Origin: Endothia cerciana
Taxonomy: Eukaryota; Ascomycota; Sordariomycetes; Diaporthales; Cryphonectriaceae
Direction of reading: 5' to 3'
NCBI GenBank assembly: GCA_026119935.1
Contig: JALRMH010000084.1
Location: forward strand, 1-64,000
DNA length: 64,000 bases
Position 1 is the first letter of the stretch. Each line of letters begins with the position of its first letter. Below the pieces are notes generated by a model. It was not told the DNA's origin and made no database searches. It saw only the letters and a list, made by a program, of their open reading frames with translations. The position numbers and the translations under genes were made by a program. This document shows positions 1 through 10,109 of this stretch, piece after piece.

Positions 1-35
<35 letters not shown>

Positions 36-58
36 ATGCATGTATGTATATACACACA
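1..58. repeat. TA/TG dinucleotide microsatellite
   Basis: A (TA)5 tract passes into about 13 TG units and then degenerate TGTA/CA steps. It is a simple-sequence repeat at the window edge with no coding content. Confidence 0.95.
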
Positions 59-584
59 TAGTGTTCCTGTATTAGCACGACGGAGAGTGGTTTGAGCAGT
101 AAATCACAGTGCGAGCCTGGGCGGGATTAATTAGGTTCCTCACCACTCCCCACCTGACACTAGCTTGTCATCCTGGGATGCACATCTCGTGTGTTTGTTG
201 GTGTCGGATGCCTTGGTGTTGAAGCTTCCTCAGGCCGAGGACGTAAATGCATGCCGAGGTTGGGGAGGGGTCTGCCGCCAGCTGGTGCTAGCTCTGGCCA
301 GCTGCACCGGGCTGGCAGATGTGCATTAACAACAGCCCGTTGGATGGCAGCCGGTTCCTGTTAGGAGGTGCGATCTTTAGCCCACAATTGAGAAGGTTTG
401 TGTAAATTGTGGAGTGGGGACCCAGGCTGCCGACAAACTTCCAGAGACAGCACTTTTCATCGACCACCTCTCAACTCTCCCATCCGACCAACCCACTGCG
501 TCTCGACAGGAACCAGCACCGCTGCCGACCCTCCCTTCCCCAAGCCAATCAGTATTCTCAGGAAGACTATCCAAACCAGTCAAA
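59..584. other. Intergenic region and 5' leader of RPS19
   Basis: No gene is seen. The last 150 bases before the RPS19 start are pyrimidine-rich (runs such as CCACCTCTCAACTCTCCC), as is common upstream of highly expressed fungal ribosomal-protein genes. I could not place a TATA box with confidence. Confidence 0.5.
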
Positions 585-1514
585 ATGGGTGGCGGTGTCT
601 CTGTTCGCGATGTTGATGTAGGTTTTTCAACTTTTCCAGCACCCTGACCATCTGGCGACAACCACACGGCGACACAATATCTACCCACCACAAGAGCAAC
701 CGATGGTCGATCGCACCCCGTGTGCCATCGCCTCGAACGAGAACCCTCCCCCTCGGTCGACCGGGCGTATCACATTGGGTGGGCATCGGGCATCGGGGCA
801 ACAGCAGCCAGCAGTAATAATACATCATCGTTGAGAGCAGGCGTGAGGGAGTCGAAAGACTTCTGAAGACGGAATAATTGCTAATTCGATGGTGTCTTGC
901 ATCAATCCAGGCGCACAAGTTCATCAACGCATACGCTGCCTTCTTGAAGCGCCAGGGCAAGCTGCCCATCCCCGGTATGTGCCTCGTACACCACCCCTTC
1001 ACCCCTCTGCCCTCTGTCCAAGCTCTGCTTCTGCCTCTCGAGGCCTTTCCTTACCCTACCGCAAAGGCTGACGTGCATCCTCACCAGGTTGGGTCGACAC
1101 CGTCAAGACCGGCCCCGCCAAGGAGATGCCTCCCCAGGACCAGGACTGGTTCTACATCCGTGCCGCCTCCATCGCCCGCCACGTCTACATGCGCAAGACC
1201 GTCGGTGTCGGCCGTCTCCGCAAGGTCCACGGTACCGCCAAGAACCGCGGCGCTCGCCCCTCCAAGCACGTCGATGCCTCCGGCTCCGTCGACCGCAAGG
1301 TTATGCAGTCCCTCGAGAAGATCGGTATCCTCGAGCAGGACGAGGAGAAGGGTGGCCGCCGCATCACCCAGGCTGGACAGCGTGATCTGGACCGTACGTC
1401 TTACAACCACCTTCCCAAAAACGATGTTTGCCCGGTTTGCGTGCTGACATTCCCATGTCCACAGGCATTGCTGCCCAGGCTGCTGCTGCCGACGAGGAGG
1501 AGGATGACGAGTAG
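585..1514 (+). CDS. rps19: 40S ribosomal protein S19 (eS19)
   Basis: Structural protein of the small ribosomal subunit, needed for 18S rRNA maturation and 40S assembly in yeast. Four exons join in phase: 585-617, 911-974, 1088-1393 and 1465-1514, giving 150 residues. The protein opens with MGGGVSVRDVD and continues with INAYAAFLKRQGKLPIPGW, AASIARHVYMRKTVGVGRL, HVDASGSVDRKVMQSLEKIG and GGRRITQAGQRDLDRIA, matching eS19 end to end at the usual length (yeast about 144). It ends in an acidic EEEDDE tail. All introns are GT-AG; the first (293 nt) falls right after the eleventh codon, a typical ribosomal-protein layout. Start chosen because the next in-frame Met is inside the conserved core. The gene converges on MDM10. 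Confidence 0.97.
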
Positions 1515-1980
1515 ACCAATCATCATGGTGGCGTAGTGCAGGAATTTTACGGATCGGTCATAGGCGTCTAAAATGGATCACTCGGAATCTGGTCTCTGAT
1601 CATGCTTTGTTCTCGGGTTTGGGAAAATAATACCACGTCGATAATGATCCGCTGCTCCTATGTGCTGGTGATCCGTACCACGACAGGAATCTGATTCAAG
1701 AACTCGTGTCCAGACAGCGCCCTTGCGTGGCTAGGGATGATGATCAGGAACCGCGTCTCCTGTTAAGCTGCACACCAGCGGCCAAGACCGGCACGACACA
1801 AGAGTACAAGAATCGCACTGACCTCAAATGACTTGATCTACACGACTCGATCCGATGTTACCAATGCTGGTACTGTCTTCACAGGCGCAGACAAGTGATA
1901 CTTTACAGGCCCAGAGACGGCCGGCCGCAAGCGTGACAGTCGCGAGTACATTCCACGGCGGACAGTCTCCTGTTCCGTGC
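1515..1980. other. Convergent intergenic region RPS19/MDM10
   Basis: This is 466 bases between two stop codons and presumably holds both 3' UTRs. No ORF with protein-like content and no repeat was seen. Confidence 0.6.
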
Positions 1981-3501
1981 TCATGACGAGAACTGAACTG
2001 CCAACCCGACTCCCCTGAACGGCGCGTCCAGCTTTTTCAGATCCACATCCGTGCCCAGGCTGAAGAGTAGGGATTTGTACCGGCCCTCGTACACGAGGCC
2101 TACCCTCATATTCTGGTCGCAGCGACACCTGAGCACACCCGCCGGGAACTCGTCCTCTGGATTCCCCCTGCTGGCGACTACGTCTGCGGTGGCGGCGGCG
2201 GTAGACGCTGGATCGCCCTCGTCGTCATCATCCAGCCTCCACTCCATCTTCGCCTGGAAGCTGCGCTCTCTTACCCTCCTGGTCGGCGCTGGTCCTGTCG
2301 CAAGATCTAGGACCTCGTTCTTCGTAGTCTCCATATCCGTATCCGTGACGGCCGTGGCCCCGCCGCCACCAACCTCCTCCGCGCCCGCCGGCACATTGAC
2401 TGATGTGTCACCCACCCCCTCCCCGGTGGTAGGCACCGCCCCCCCGGCCGGGATCGCCATCGGCCTCCTCTTGTTCCACAGCTCCATGCCGACGGCCCAG
2501 TCGCTCTCGTAGCTGTACAGATTGAACCCGAACTGCGAGGCCAGCGTCCAATAGCCCGCCCTCACTGCATAGGTCGCGCTCATGTGGCCCACCAGGTTGA
2601 ACGTCAGCGTGGCGGTGAGCGGTGTCCCATGGTGCGTTGGAAGCGTCTGGAAGCGCCCGCCCAGGCTGAGGCCGCCGCTTTTGTTCAGCGTGCCGTAGTA
2701 GATCTCCCCGCCGGCGCTGAAGCGGCCGTTGATACGCTCCTTGTCGCCGGGGGAGGAGTCGGCCGCGACCCCGCCGTTTTGATGTGCGGAAGGGTACGAC
2801 GAGAGGGGGAGCTGTGGTTCGGAGGCGTCGCCGAACTCAGATGACGCCGGATTTGTGGCGTTCCACAGTCCCCGGAGGCCAAGCACGCCCCCGTCACTAG
2901 ACGCGAGCGTCTCGATCCCAAATCGCCCTGCGGGATCGTCCCACGACGCCAGGCCCAGCAAGGTGCCGCCGTGCCGCAGGTTCTCCTGACTCACGGCCCT
3001 CAGCGCCAGGTTCACCTCGGGCGAGACCCTCGTGGAGAGCAGGGCCTCCAGGCGGGACTGCGGCAGGTACAGCCTCCCGTAGACCAGGCTGTGCCCGACG
3101 GCATGGCGGATGGCGTGGGTAGACAGGGACCGGTAGCACCTGAGCAGGCTGGGTAGGGGGATCCTGTCGGAGCTGGAGACGGTGTCGGGGCTGAGGGGGT
3201 GGCTGGAGTACAGGTAGGAGATCCAGCCGTCCTTGATACCGATACTGTAGCTGGTGCCAAACTTGGGGCGCACGAAGGAGGAGAGGGTGATGCGCGAGCC
3301 GGAGGGAGTCTGGAAGCCCAGGAGGGAGCGCGCCGTCAGGTCCAGGTTGGAGTACTACTTTGCGTGTCAGCTTGGACCTGGGCTGTATGATGATGAGGTG
3401 GACGGGCAAAGAGGGGGGGAGGGTGTTACGCTGTTGTCATATGTGTTGCCCCCGCTGGCGTTTATGAAGGCCTCCTCGAGGTAGTTGATGAAGTCGCGCA
3501 T
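1981..3501 (-). CDS. mdm10: Mitochondrial distribution and morphology protein 10 (ERMES subunit)
   Basis: Beta-barrel protein of the mitochondrial outer membrane. It belongs to the ER-mitochondria encounter structure with Mmm1, Mdm12 and Mdm34, and also serves the SAM assembly complex. Two exons: 3501-3430 (24 codons, MRDFINYLEEAF...TYDNS) and 3354-1981, joined in phase to read DNS|YSNLDLTARSLLGFQ, which matches the conserved DNSYSxL segment of the family. The total is 481 residues, normal for filamentous fungi. Later segments GTSYSIGIKDGWISYLYSS and YGRLYLPQSRLEALLSTRV fit the barrel. A low-complexity Pro/Gly/Ala/Thr insertion lies near the C-terminal third. Start: the Met immediately before RDFINY matches the family's MR(E/D)F beginning, and upstream in-frame codons look non-coding. 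No cleavable presequence is expected or seen. Confidence 0.95.
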
Positions 3502-4284
3502 GCTGAACGCCTCCCTCGGCGCGTGCCATGGGAAGATCAGGTAGGCAACTGAGATGGGTGAGGACGGGTTCACACTTGGGTATGTTCCTGCTGCCTGTAG
3601 CGAGCAACCAAGGGCGGAGACGGTAGCGCGGCCCCTGGTACGGCTAGATGAGAACCGAAGTTGGCCAGGTCAGGCATCCCCTCGGATTCAAGGAATCCTC
3701 ATCTCGAGCAAGAGTCAGGAGGTTGTAAGATGTAGATTCTCGTTTTTGTAGAGGTGAGATTCAAGATGGGTGAGCCTGTGGATGATGTTCCGCACAGCTT
3801 TGGCCAATAGGGAACCCGAACCCTCACAGCACTGCAAGAACATAAACCACACCCCCCTCCCCCCCCCCAAAAAAGAACCCGCGCCCCCCTAACGCCCTTA
3901 CACACACGCGCGCGCACAAAAGGGTCCCCTCATCGAGAGCTTGACGCTTGCCATACGTCTCTCAGTGTATCAGTATGATCAAAGATAGAGACCAGATTCA
4001 TAGGTCCTCATGCACGCCCTTGTCTCTTGAAATCCCCACCCCCCTTTTACTCAATGAGTCGGAAGCGACAAAGACTTTTAGAATTCCCTCTACAGACAGT
4101 GATTGGATAAGTCATGAAGACAATAGAATTATTGATAGACATGAAGAAAAGACGAAGAACCGATAGAACCTGCGGGAGTCCCTGGAAGACGCCCGTTCCA
4201 AGCCTGCGACGGGCGCAAAGGCGGAATATCTATCTCACGACGAGGCCTCCGTGAGCCGACAATCGCCCGGCCAAGATCACGGAC
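3502..4284. other. Intergenic region between MDM10 and the ankyrin-deaminase gene
   Basis: It contains a C-rich/A-rich run around 3848-3905 and an AT-richer stretch from 3950 to 4165. No gene is supported. It must hold the MDM10 promoter and the 3' end of the next gene. Confidence 0.5.
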
Positions 4285-6226
4285 CTACAAGTCCGCATCC
4301 GAGAGTGGCTCAGTGAGACTCTGGAATTCTGCTGCTGAAGGTCTGGGTATCGACCTGATGGGTATGTGGAAAGGGAGAGGCTGAAGACTATGACAAGCTG
4401 GCTTCTTTGGTCTGTGTTTCCGCTTGATCGCAGTCATGCCTTTCGTACCAACATGGCCCACACGGCCCGGGTGCTTCCGGTGCTTCCCTTTCCTGATAGA
4501 TTGGGGCGTGAGTATTGTTTTGCGAAGTCGCGACGAGTCTGGACGGCCGTCAGGCCTAGACCGGGCGCTGCCGCCTGATAGGGCTGGGTCCTCCAAAACT
4601 GGTGACCCCCTTTTCGGATACCCTGAAGAGGTCAAGCGCTTCTGGCGGGCGCGAAGAAGTCGTATGAGTGGCGAAATACCAGAACCCGAGTCCAATGCCG
4701 AGCTATCGTTACTGGGACTCTGGCTCTGCTGCAGGGTAGCTTGATCGCTACTACAAGTATCGGAGGTTGCCTGAGAGTTATCCTCAGCTTCATCGACTCC
4801 ATCCTCGTAGACATCAGGGTCCTTTGATGAGTTGGCAACGGGGAGGCCTTTCTGTCCTCGTAGTTGTTGTCTCTCCCCTATCACAAACCATTCTCTGGCT
4901 TGACAGGTTATATGGATACCCGTCTTCTCCTTTATGAGGTTGAAGAACTGCACGTTTATTAAGACTTAGTACTTGAGGATGAGGGATATCATAGAGATAT
5001 GTAACTTACATTGACGCAATTCTGACAAGGGACAGAGTCCAGCTCAATATTGACATGCGTCTGAGCATTTCAGTTAGTCCTAGTTGAGTACTAGCTGGAA
5101 GGTCAAGGCTAGGGTGGCAGATATACCAAATGTAGAGGCAGATCATGGAAACGGCTCTTGATCTGCTGGATGGTGTCCCGCGTGATTTCTTCTATGCCAA
5201 GGAACATGGCCACCTCTTGGATGATGCTGACCGCGATATGCTTTTCTTGATTTTGTTAGCCAGCAGTAGCGCAGACTTGAGTGTGTCGAGTTTAAAATAC
5301 CAGCATGAGCAGCAAAAAAGGCACCTTTCTTGGATGGGGGGACTTTGCCTCGCCCGCGTCCCTGAGGTCTAATTAGTTACAATACTCTTGGAAAGCTCAG
5401 AGAAGTCTTACAACATCCATCCAGCTGCTTGGCAGATCAGCCTCTACTGCGTCACAAGTGCAATGGGTCAGGGCTGAGAGTGTCTTGTTATCGAGGAAGT
5501 TGCTGATATTAAACATTCCTGTCGGTTTGATCCCACGCCAACCTGTTATCTCGTTACTTAGCAGGTTGAGCTTCCATGCTCTGGAGGAGAAGACGGGTTC
5601 ATACCGGAGATGGCCAGTGCGTGAATTCCCTTCCCATCTCGCCTGACAAGTGCCAAGCTCTTGCGCCCGAGGTCGATATCGAGTTGGACGCGGGCTAGGA
5701 CCCGGACCTGGCAGAACTCGGCAGTCCTGCCTGTCCGTAAGAACACATTGCGCGCCTCGAGTTCGTCTTGCTTGGCCGGGCTACCTGCTGGGTCCCCCTC
5801 ATTCTTTCTGCGACCAGATTGGCAGTCTTTAGTATCTTTCCTGGAACGCTTCAGAATACGAGCGATGAGCCAACGGCCTGAGCGGCTCGGTCGTCTTCTG
5901 GCAAACTCCTGGTACTTGGTGAGCAGCTCCTTCCTAACAGGAGAGTCTTCAAGGTAGTCAACTGCTGTGAGGCCTTTGTGATCCGTTTTTCCTAGGGACG
6001 CATTCTCGGCGAAGAGAACAATAAATTCGGCAAGCCTTCCGTAGAGGCACGCAAGCATAAGAGGTGTAACTTCCTCGGAGCTTCGCTGGTCTGTCCCAAG
6101 CTCTCTTTCTGCAAGGATGTTGCGAACCCGCCTGAAATCTCCTTGAATTACGGCAATATGTAAAGATGACAGGCCACTCTGGATATTTTTTCCAGCAGAG
6201 GTGATGTTCGTAAGAGGCACTGACAT
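4285..6226 (-). CDS. Ankyrin-repeat protein with zinc-dependent deaminase-fold domain
   Basis: Predicted nucleoside or nucleic-acid deaminase; substrate unknown. Six exons join in consistent phase: 6226-5605, 5542-5412, 5361-5301, 5245-5127, 5060-5010, 4947-4285 (548 residues). Two ankyrin repeats lie at about 17-92 (SSLHIAVIQGDF; TPLMLACLYGRL). A beta-hairpin at about 186-207 (KSLALVRRDGKGIHALAIS) precedes helix motif H270-A-E272 (AAHAEKHIAV), whose Glu codon is split by an intron, then IELDSVPCQNC with C323 and C326. This strand-HAE-PCxxC order is that of the cytidine-deaminase fold. The C-terminal about 200 residues are low-complexity and basic (KRKHRPKK). The 5' end is uncertain: an in-frame upstream exon is possible through an acceptor at about 6257 and a donor near 6350, but no upstream ATG is obvious. 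Deaminase domains in fungi, some of toxin-like ancestry, are known; this exact architecture I infer only from sequence. Confidence 0.8.
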
Positions 6227-7170
6227 CTTGACGTAAAGGTCAGAAAACTCTGAGGGAAAGAAGTAGTTCAATGTAAGAGACTAGTCTAATACAGGGGGCA
6301 GGTTAGAATAGGACATATAGGGGAGTTCTAGACGGGTGTCAGGTATAGCTCACCTTGATCCCCTGGCAATGAAGAGATACCTGAGCTGGTCGAGTTGAAG
6401 GTATTCGTATTGACAATTGAGGGGATGTTGGTAGCAGGTCTAGAGAAAAGTAGCAGAGTAATACCCAGAATGGGGTTCTCTGTATGATTCAAAAGATGCT
6501 GATATGATGCTGGCTCTCCGGTTGAGTGAGTGTTGACGAGACGATTAATTGCTGGACGTGATGAGAGGATCTGAAAGTTGGTCGAGGAGGTTACGTACCT
6601 CGACTCGGAGGTGGGGTAGTGAGACGACTCTGGTCTGCAGGAAAGAGATCTGAAAGGAGAGGCTGCTGAAAACTTTAGGCTCTTCAGAATGGCTGAGGTA
6701 TTGAGCTGTAATTTTAGAAGTGGTGCGAAAAAAAAATCAAAAAATCAGTAGGCTGTGGTAGTAGTCGTGAGGGTAAGTATGCGAGGCTGAAGCCTTGTGA
6801 AGGTGTAGGTAGGAAAGCGCAAGTTCGTAGCTGGTCACAGATATGATCGAATGGATAGTAGATTTTGTTTTGGAAGGAAAGATAAAGAGGGAGAGGTAGA
6901 AAGACCAGAAAACAAAAGTGGTTAGGTTTTAAAAAAGGAGATGATCGTGATGCTGATGCTTGATGCCCAGGTGAGGGCTCCCTCTCTCTCTCCTTTTCGC
7001 CTTTTCCCAACAGCCCCCCTCCCCGCCTGCCGGACCGACCCTGAAACTAGGAAATGACAGGATGAGATGTCTGAAAAGATACCAGAAGTGCCAGGCATCG
7101 GATAGAGAATAATGCTTCTTACAGTACCTAACTAGTGAAGATTTTCCGCTGGGCTGCCCCCCTTGGTTAC
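6227..7170. other. Upstream region of the ankyrin-deaminase gene
   Basis: On the minus strand several splice-like boundaries can be read. A donor sits near 6350 and one acceptor (TACAG) ends near 6706. A further intron-like GTACGT...TTTCAG lies near 6570-6600. Open frames in between (for example around 6360-6570) suggest extra 5' exons or a spliced 5' UTR. No start codon joins them convincingly. The segment 6720-7130 is A/T-rich and pyrimidine-rich, promoter-like and without coding signal. Confidence 0.35.
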
Positions 7171-8286
7171 TCACTGGACCTTGCCTCTAGCATCGACGGC
7201 CCAGACCTCCTCGATAACACCCTTACGGTACGCGTAGTAGACATCGTGGAGGTTGATGGTCGGGTCGATATGACTTGGAACCATCTCGACCCGATCACCG
7301 ACCTTCAGGCCGGGGCCGTCCTCCCATGTTAACGAGCCGTGCTCGTCACCCAGCACGCTATATGTGTAGCCCAGCTCCTTGGCCTCCGCTAGTCCGCTAT
7401 CTGTTGTCAACGACTTGAGCCCTGCATCGATAGTGACCGTCTTAGGCCCCTGCCGGCTCAGCACCGTCGACAGGATCGTGAGGCTGTTGGAGTAGAACGT
7501 CCCCACCGCGTTCCGGTAGTCCGTGTCCATGAACAGGAACGAGCCCGGCTGTACCTCTGTTATGCCAGGCACGGAAGCACAGAACTCGGCGGTACCTGTC
7601 CCGCCGCCGGTGACTACCTCGATGTTGTGCCCCTGCTGCCGCAGGTCCTCCGCTGTAGACGTCAAGAGGGCCATCGACTCGAGGCACATCTTCTTCCTCT
7701 CCTCCAGCCCGTGTACATGCTGGATGTGCCCCTCGTATCCCTGCACGCCGACAAGCCTCAGGTGCTTCAGCCCCGCGACATGTCTCGCCAGCTCCCTCGC
7801 AGGCCCGCCCGGCTGCACGCCCGTGCGATGCAGACCCACGTCCAGATCCACCAGGGTCGTCAGCCTCTCGTCCTCCTTCCCCGCGTCGAATCCCGCCTCC
7901 CCCAGGGCCTCGTCGATCGCGCTTGCTGCGCCGGCGTCGTCTACCACGATGCGCAGTTTCCGGTGGCTCCGGAACAGCTCGACCAGCCGCCTGACCTTGG
8001 CGGGCCCGACGATGACGCTGGTGATGAGCAGGTCGTCAAACCCCCTGGCGCAGATGACCTCCGCCTCGGAGAGCTTGGCGACGCAGCCGCCCCTTGCGCC
8101 GGCCTCGTTGAGGCGGCGGGCGAGGGTGGCGGACTTGGTGGTCTTGAGGTGCGGCCGTATGTTGATGCCTGTGGGTAGGAGCTGGGACGTGAGTTTGTTG
8201 ATGTTGGATTCCATGAGGTCCAGGTCGACGATCATAGAGGGCGTATCGAGCGAGGCGACGGCATCGCCTACCTTGGGGGTGTACAT
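7171..8286 (-). CDS. D-threonine aldolase / D-serine dehydratase-like PLP enzyme
   Basis: Single-exon protein of 371 residues with the alanine-racemase-type N-terminal barrel and the D-serine dehydratase-like C-terminal domain. The PLP lysine is K48 in RPHLKTTKS. Further family signatures are DVGLHRTG, GYEGHIQH, VTGGGTGT and PGSFLFMD. Near the C-terminus H339-x-D341 (VPSHIDPT) sits where this fold binds a divalent metal. An HxD pair is typical of D-threonine aldolase, whereas fungal D-serine dehydratases carry HxC, so I favour retro-aldol cleavage of D-threonine or a related beta-hydroxy-D-amino acid to glycine and an aldehyde. No targeting signal, so cytosolic. The stop overlaps a GTGAGT, so an extra 3' exon is formally possible, but the length is already complete. 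Confidence 0.85.
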   Translation of the reverse strand: MYTPKVGDAVASLDTPSMIVDLDLMESNINKLTSQLLPTGINIRPHLKTTKSATLARRLNEAGARGGCVAKLSEAEVICARGFDDLLITSVIVGPAKVRRLVELFRSHRKLRIVVDDAGAASAIDEALGEAGFDAGKEDERLTTLVDLDVGLHRTGVQPGGPARELARHVAGLKHLRLVGVQGYEGHIQHVHGLEERKKMCLESMALLTSTAEDLRQQGHNIEVVTGGGTGTAEFCASVPGITEVQPGSFLFMDTDYRNAVGTFYSNSLTILSTVLSRQGPKTVTIDAGLKSLTTDSGLAEAKELGYTYSVLGDEHGSLTWEDGPGLKVGDRVEMVPSHIDPTINLHDVYYAYRKGVIEEVWAVDARGKVQ

Positions 8287-8827
8287 CTCAGCGGCTATTG
8301 CCCGTGGGGATGGCAGAGACCCAGAGGTTCTTCTTATGCTGCAAGAAGTCCAGCGGCATCAAGTTGTGGCTGTCGGAGCACACCTGGAGAAGGCGTGCGT
8401 ACAGTGATGCTGCCGAGGAGACATACATAGAGCAAGCACTTCGGCAGGCATTCCTCCGTCATCGGCCTACAATCAGTAATCCCGGCAGCGATGTTGAAAC
8501 CTCGTATTAGTTGTGATCCAGTCCTTCTGAATGGCCCAGGATTCCGCAGTAAGAAGCATGCGGTGGCGGGGCATACCTTGCCCTGATCACCTGGCGCCAA
8601 GGTGATCAAGAGCTCCCCCCCCCCCCCCGGTGGAGATAGGAAATACGCGCACCCTACAGGTCGCTAGTTACGGCAGAGACTTGTCAATTCTTTGGCATTA
8701 CATCCACCAGATGCGCCTAGGCAGTATGCCCACATTTCCTTCTCAACGCCCAGAGAATCCCAAAATGATGTTGAGACGGAACACCCTGCCCATGCCATAC
8801 CGTTGCTGTGCTAAACGGATCTGCGCC
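8287..8827. other. Intergenic region with poly-C tract
   Basis: A run of about 15 C lies at 8614-8628. No gene was recognised. It contains the promoter of the aldolase-like gene and the 3' end of the lactonase-like gene. Confidence 0.5.
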
Positions 8828-10109
8828 TCAAGAATTGCTGCCCCTCTCGCCAACCTCCATCACAAACTGCGGCCCGAAATTGGGCGCACCAAACCTGTCC
8901 CGCGTGATCCTCGCAACGGGCTCCTCCGTCAGGCTGCCCGCCTTCTTGTCCTTGGCGAAAGCTAGCAGTCCATTCTCGCCGTCCTGGTTAGTGCAGAACA
9001 GGATATTGTCATCCTTGGAGAGAGAGAACATGCGCGGGAGCACGCCGCCCGAGCTGATCTGGTCCACAAACCTGAGGGGCTCCTTGTCGTCGATGTCGAT
9101 CGAAAAGTGTGATATGCTGTCGGTCTCATTTCCGGTAAGGCGGTTCGAGACATAGAGATTCTTGTTGTCCGCGTCGACCACGAGCTCGCCGGCCGAGGCG
9201 GTCGTAGCGTTAGCTGGGGGGTAGTCCTTGCCGAAGGTGGTACGGGACTGCACCTCCTGGAAGCTGAGGCCGTCGCCGGTGTACTCCAGCTCAAAGACCT
9301 TCACCAGGTTGGTGATCTCGCAGGCGAGAAAGAAGTGCGTCGCCTTCGTGTCCGGGCCGAGGGGGAAGAAGGAGCCATGGCGAGGCCCAGAGCCGGGAGG
9401 GTCGATGGTGATGCGGTTCTGGATGCCGAACCCCTTGGTGTCGACAACGAGCAGGGTATCTGTGCCTAGGTCGGGGACGACAAAGAACTGTCCCGTGGGG
9501 TCGAGAAGGGCCTCGTGGGGGTGAGAGCTGTCTTGTCGGCCGGCTACGGGACCCGGCCGGCCACCGGCGAGGATCTGCTTCCTGAGCGTCATGCTGCCAT
9601 CTCTGTCGTCGAGATCCCAGACGTCGATCTGGCCCTCGCCAAACGCGGCCCCGACCATGACCGACCGGTCCTTGTTGAACTCCAGGAACACGACACCGGA
9701 CGAGCCTGTGGCGTCCTGGACCAGGGTCAGGTTGTTGGTGTCGGGGTCAAACTAGGATGTACTGTCAGCCATCTCGTCACGGCCGGTCCTGACATGGGGC
9801 GGCGCGACCTGCGTTGAAGAGCCTGGTGTTGTTGCTGTTCTCGTCGACGGCATACAGCAGGTTGGGCTCCTTGAACAGCAGCCAGCTGGCGGATGTGCCG
9901 GGGATGGTGTGGTTGGCCACCATGTGGAAGCTCTCGCCGTCGAAGTCCGCCGCGCCAACCATGCCTGTAGGGCCACCCCCGATCAGGAGCTTCTTTGCCC
10001 CGTCACCAATGTCAGCCTTCCTGTCCCCCGGGTCTTCTTTGTTGCAAGCAGCAGCGGCGGCTACAGCCAGGGCAGCGACAAGGGCAGTGCGGAGAGATGT
10101 CAGCAGCAT
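8828..10109 (-). CDS. Secreted lactonase-like seven-bladed beta-propeller protein
   Basis: Member of the fungal family shared by 6-phosphogluconolactonase-like proteins and carboxy-muconate lactonizing enzymes. A hydrophobic N-terminus (MLLTSLRTALVAALAVAAAA then Cys) looks like a signal peptide, so an extracellular or wall location is inferred. Exon 1 is 10109-9813 and exon 2 is 9751-8828, total 406 residues. Blade-like segments include NLLYAVDENSNNTRLF, PHEALLDPTGQFFVVPDLG, GPRHGSFFP and LYVSNRL. The only junction that restores frame is AAC|GCAGGT...CCTAG|TTTGAC, a proposed GC-AG intron; using the GT two bases downstream in the same donor site hits a stop. Substrate cannot be told from sequence. 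The 3' end is a normal TGA after GERGSNS. Confidence 0.82.
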
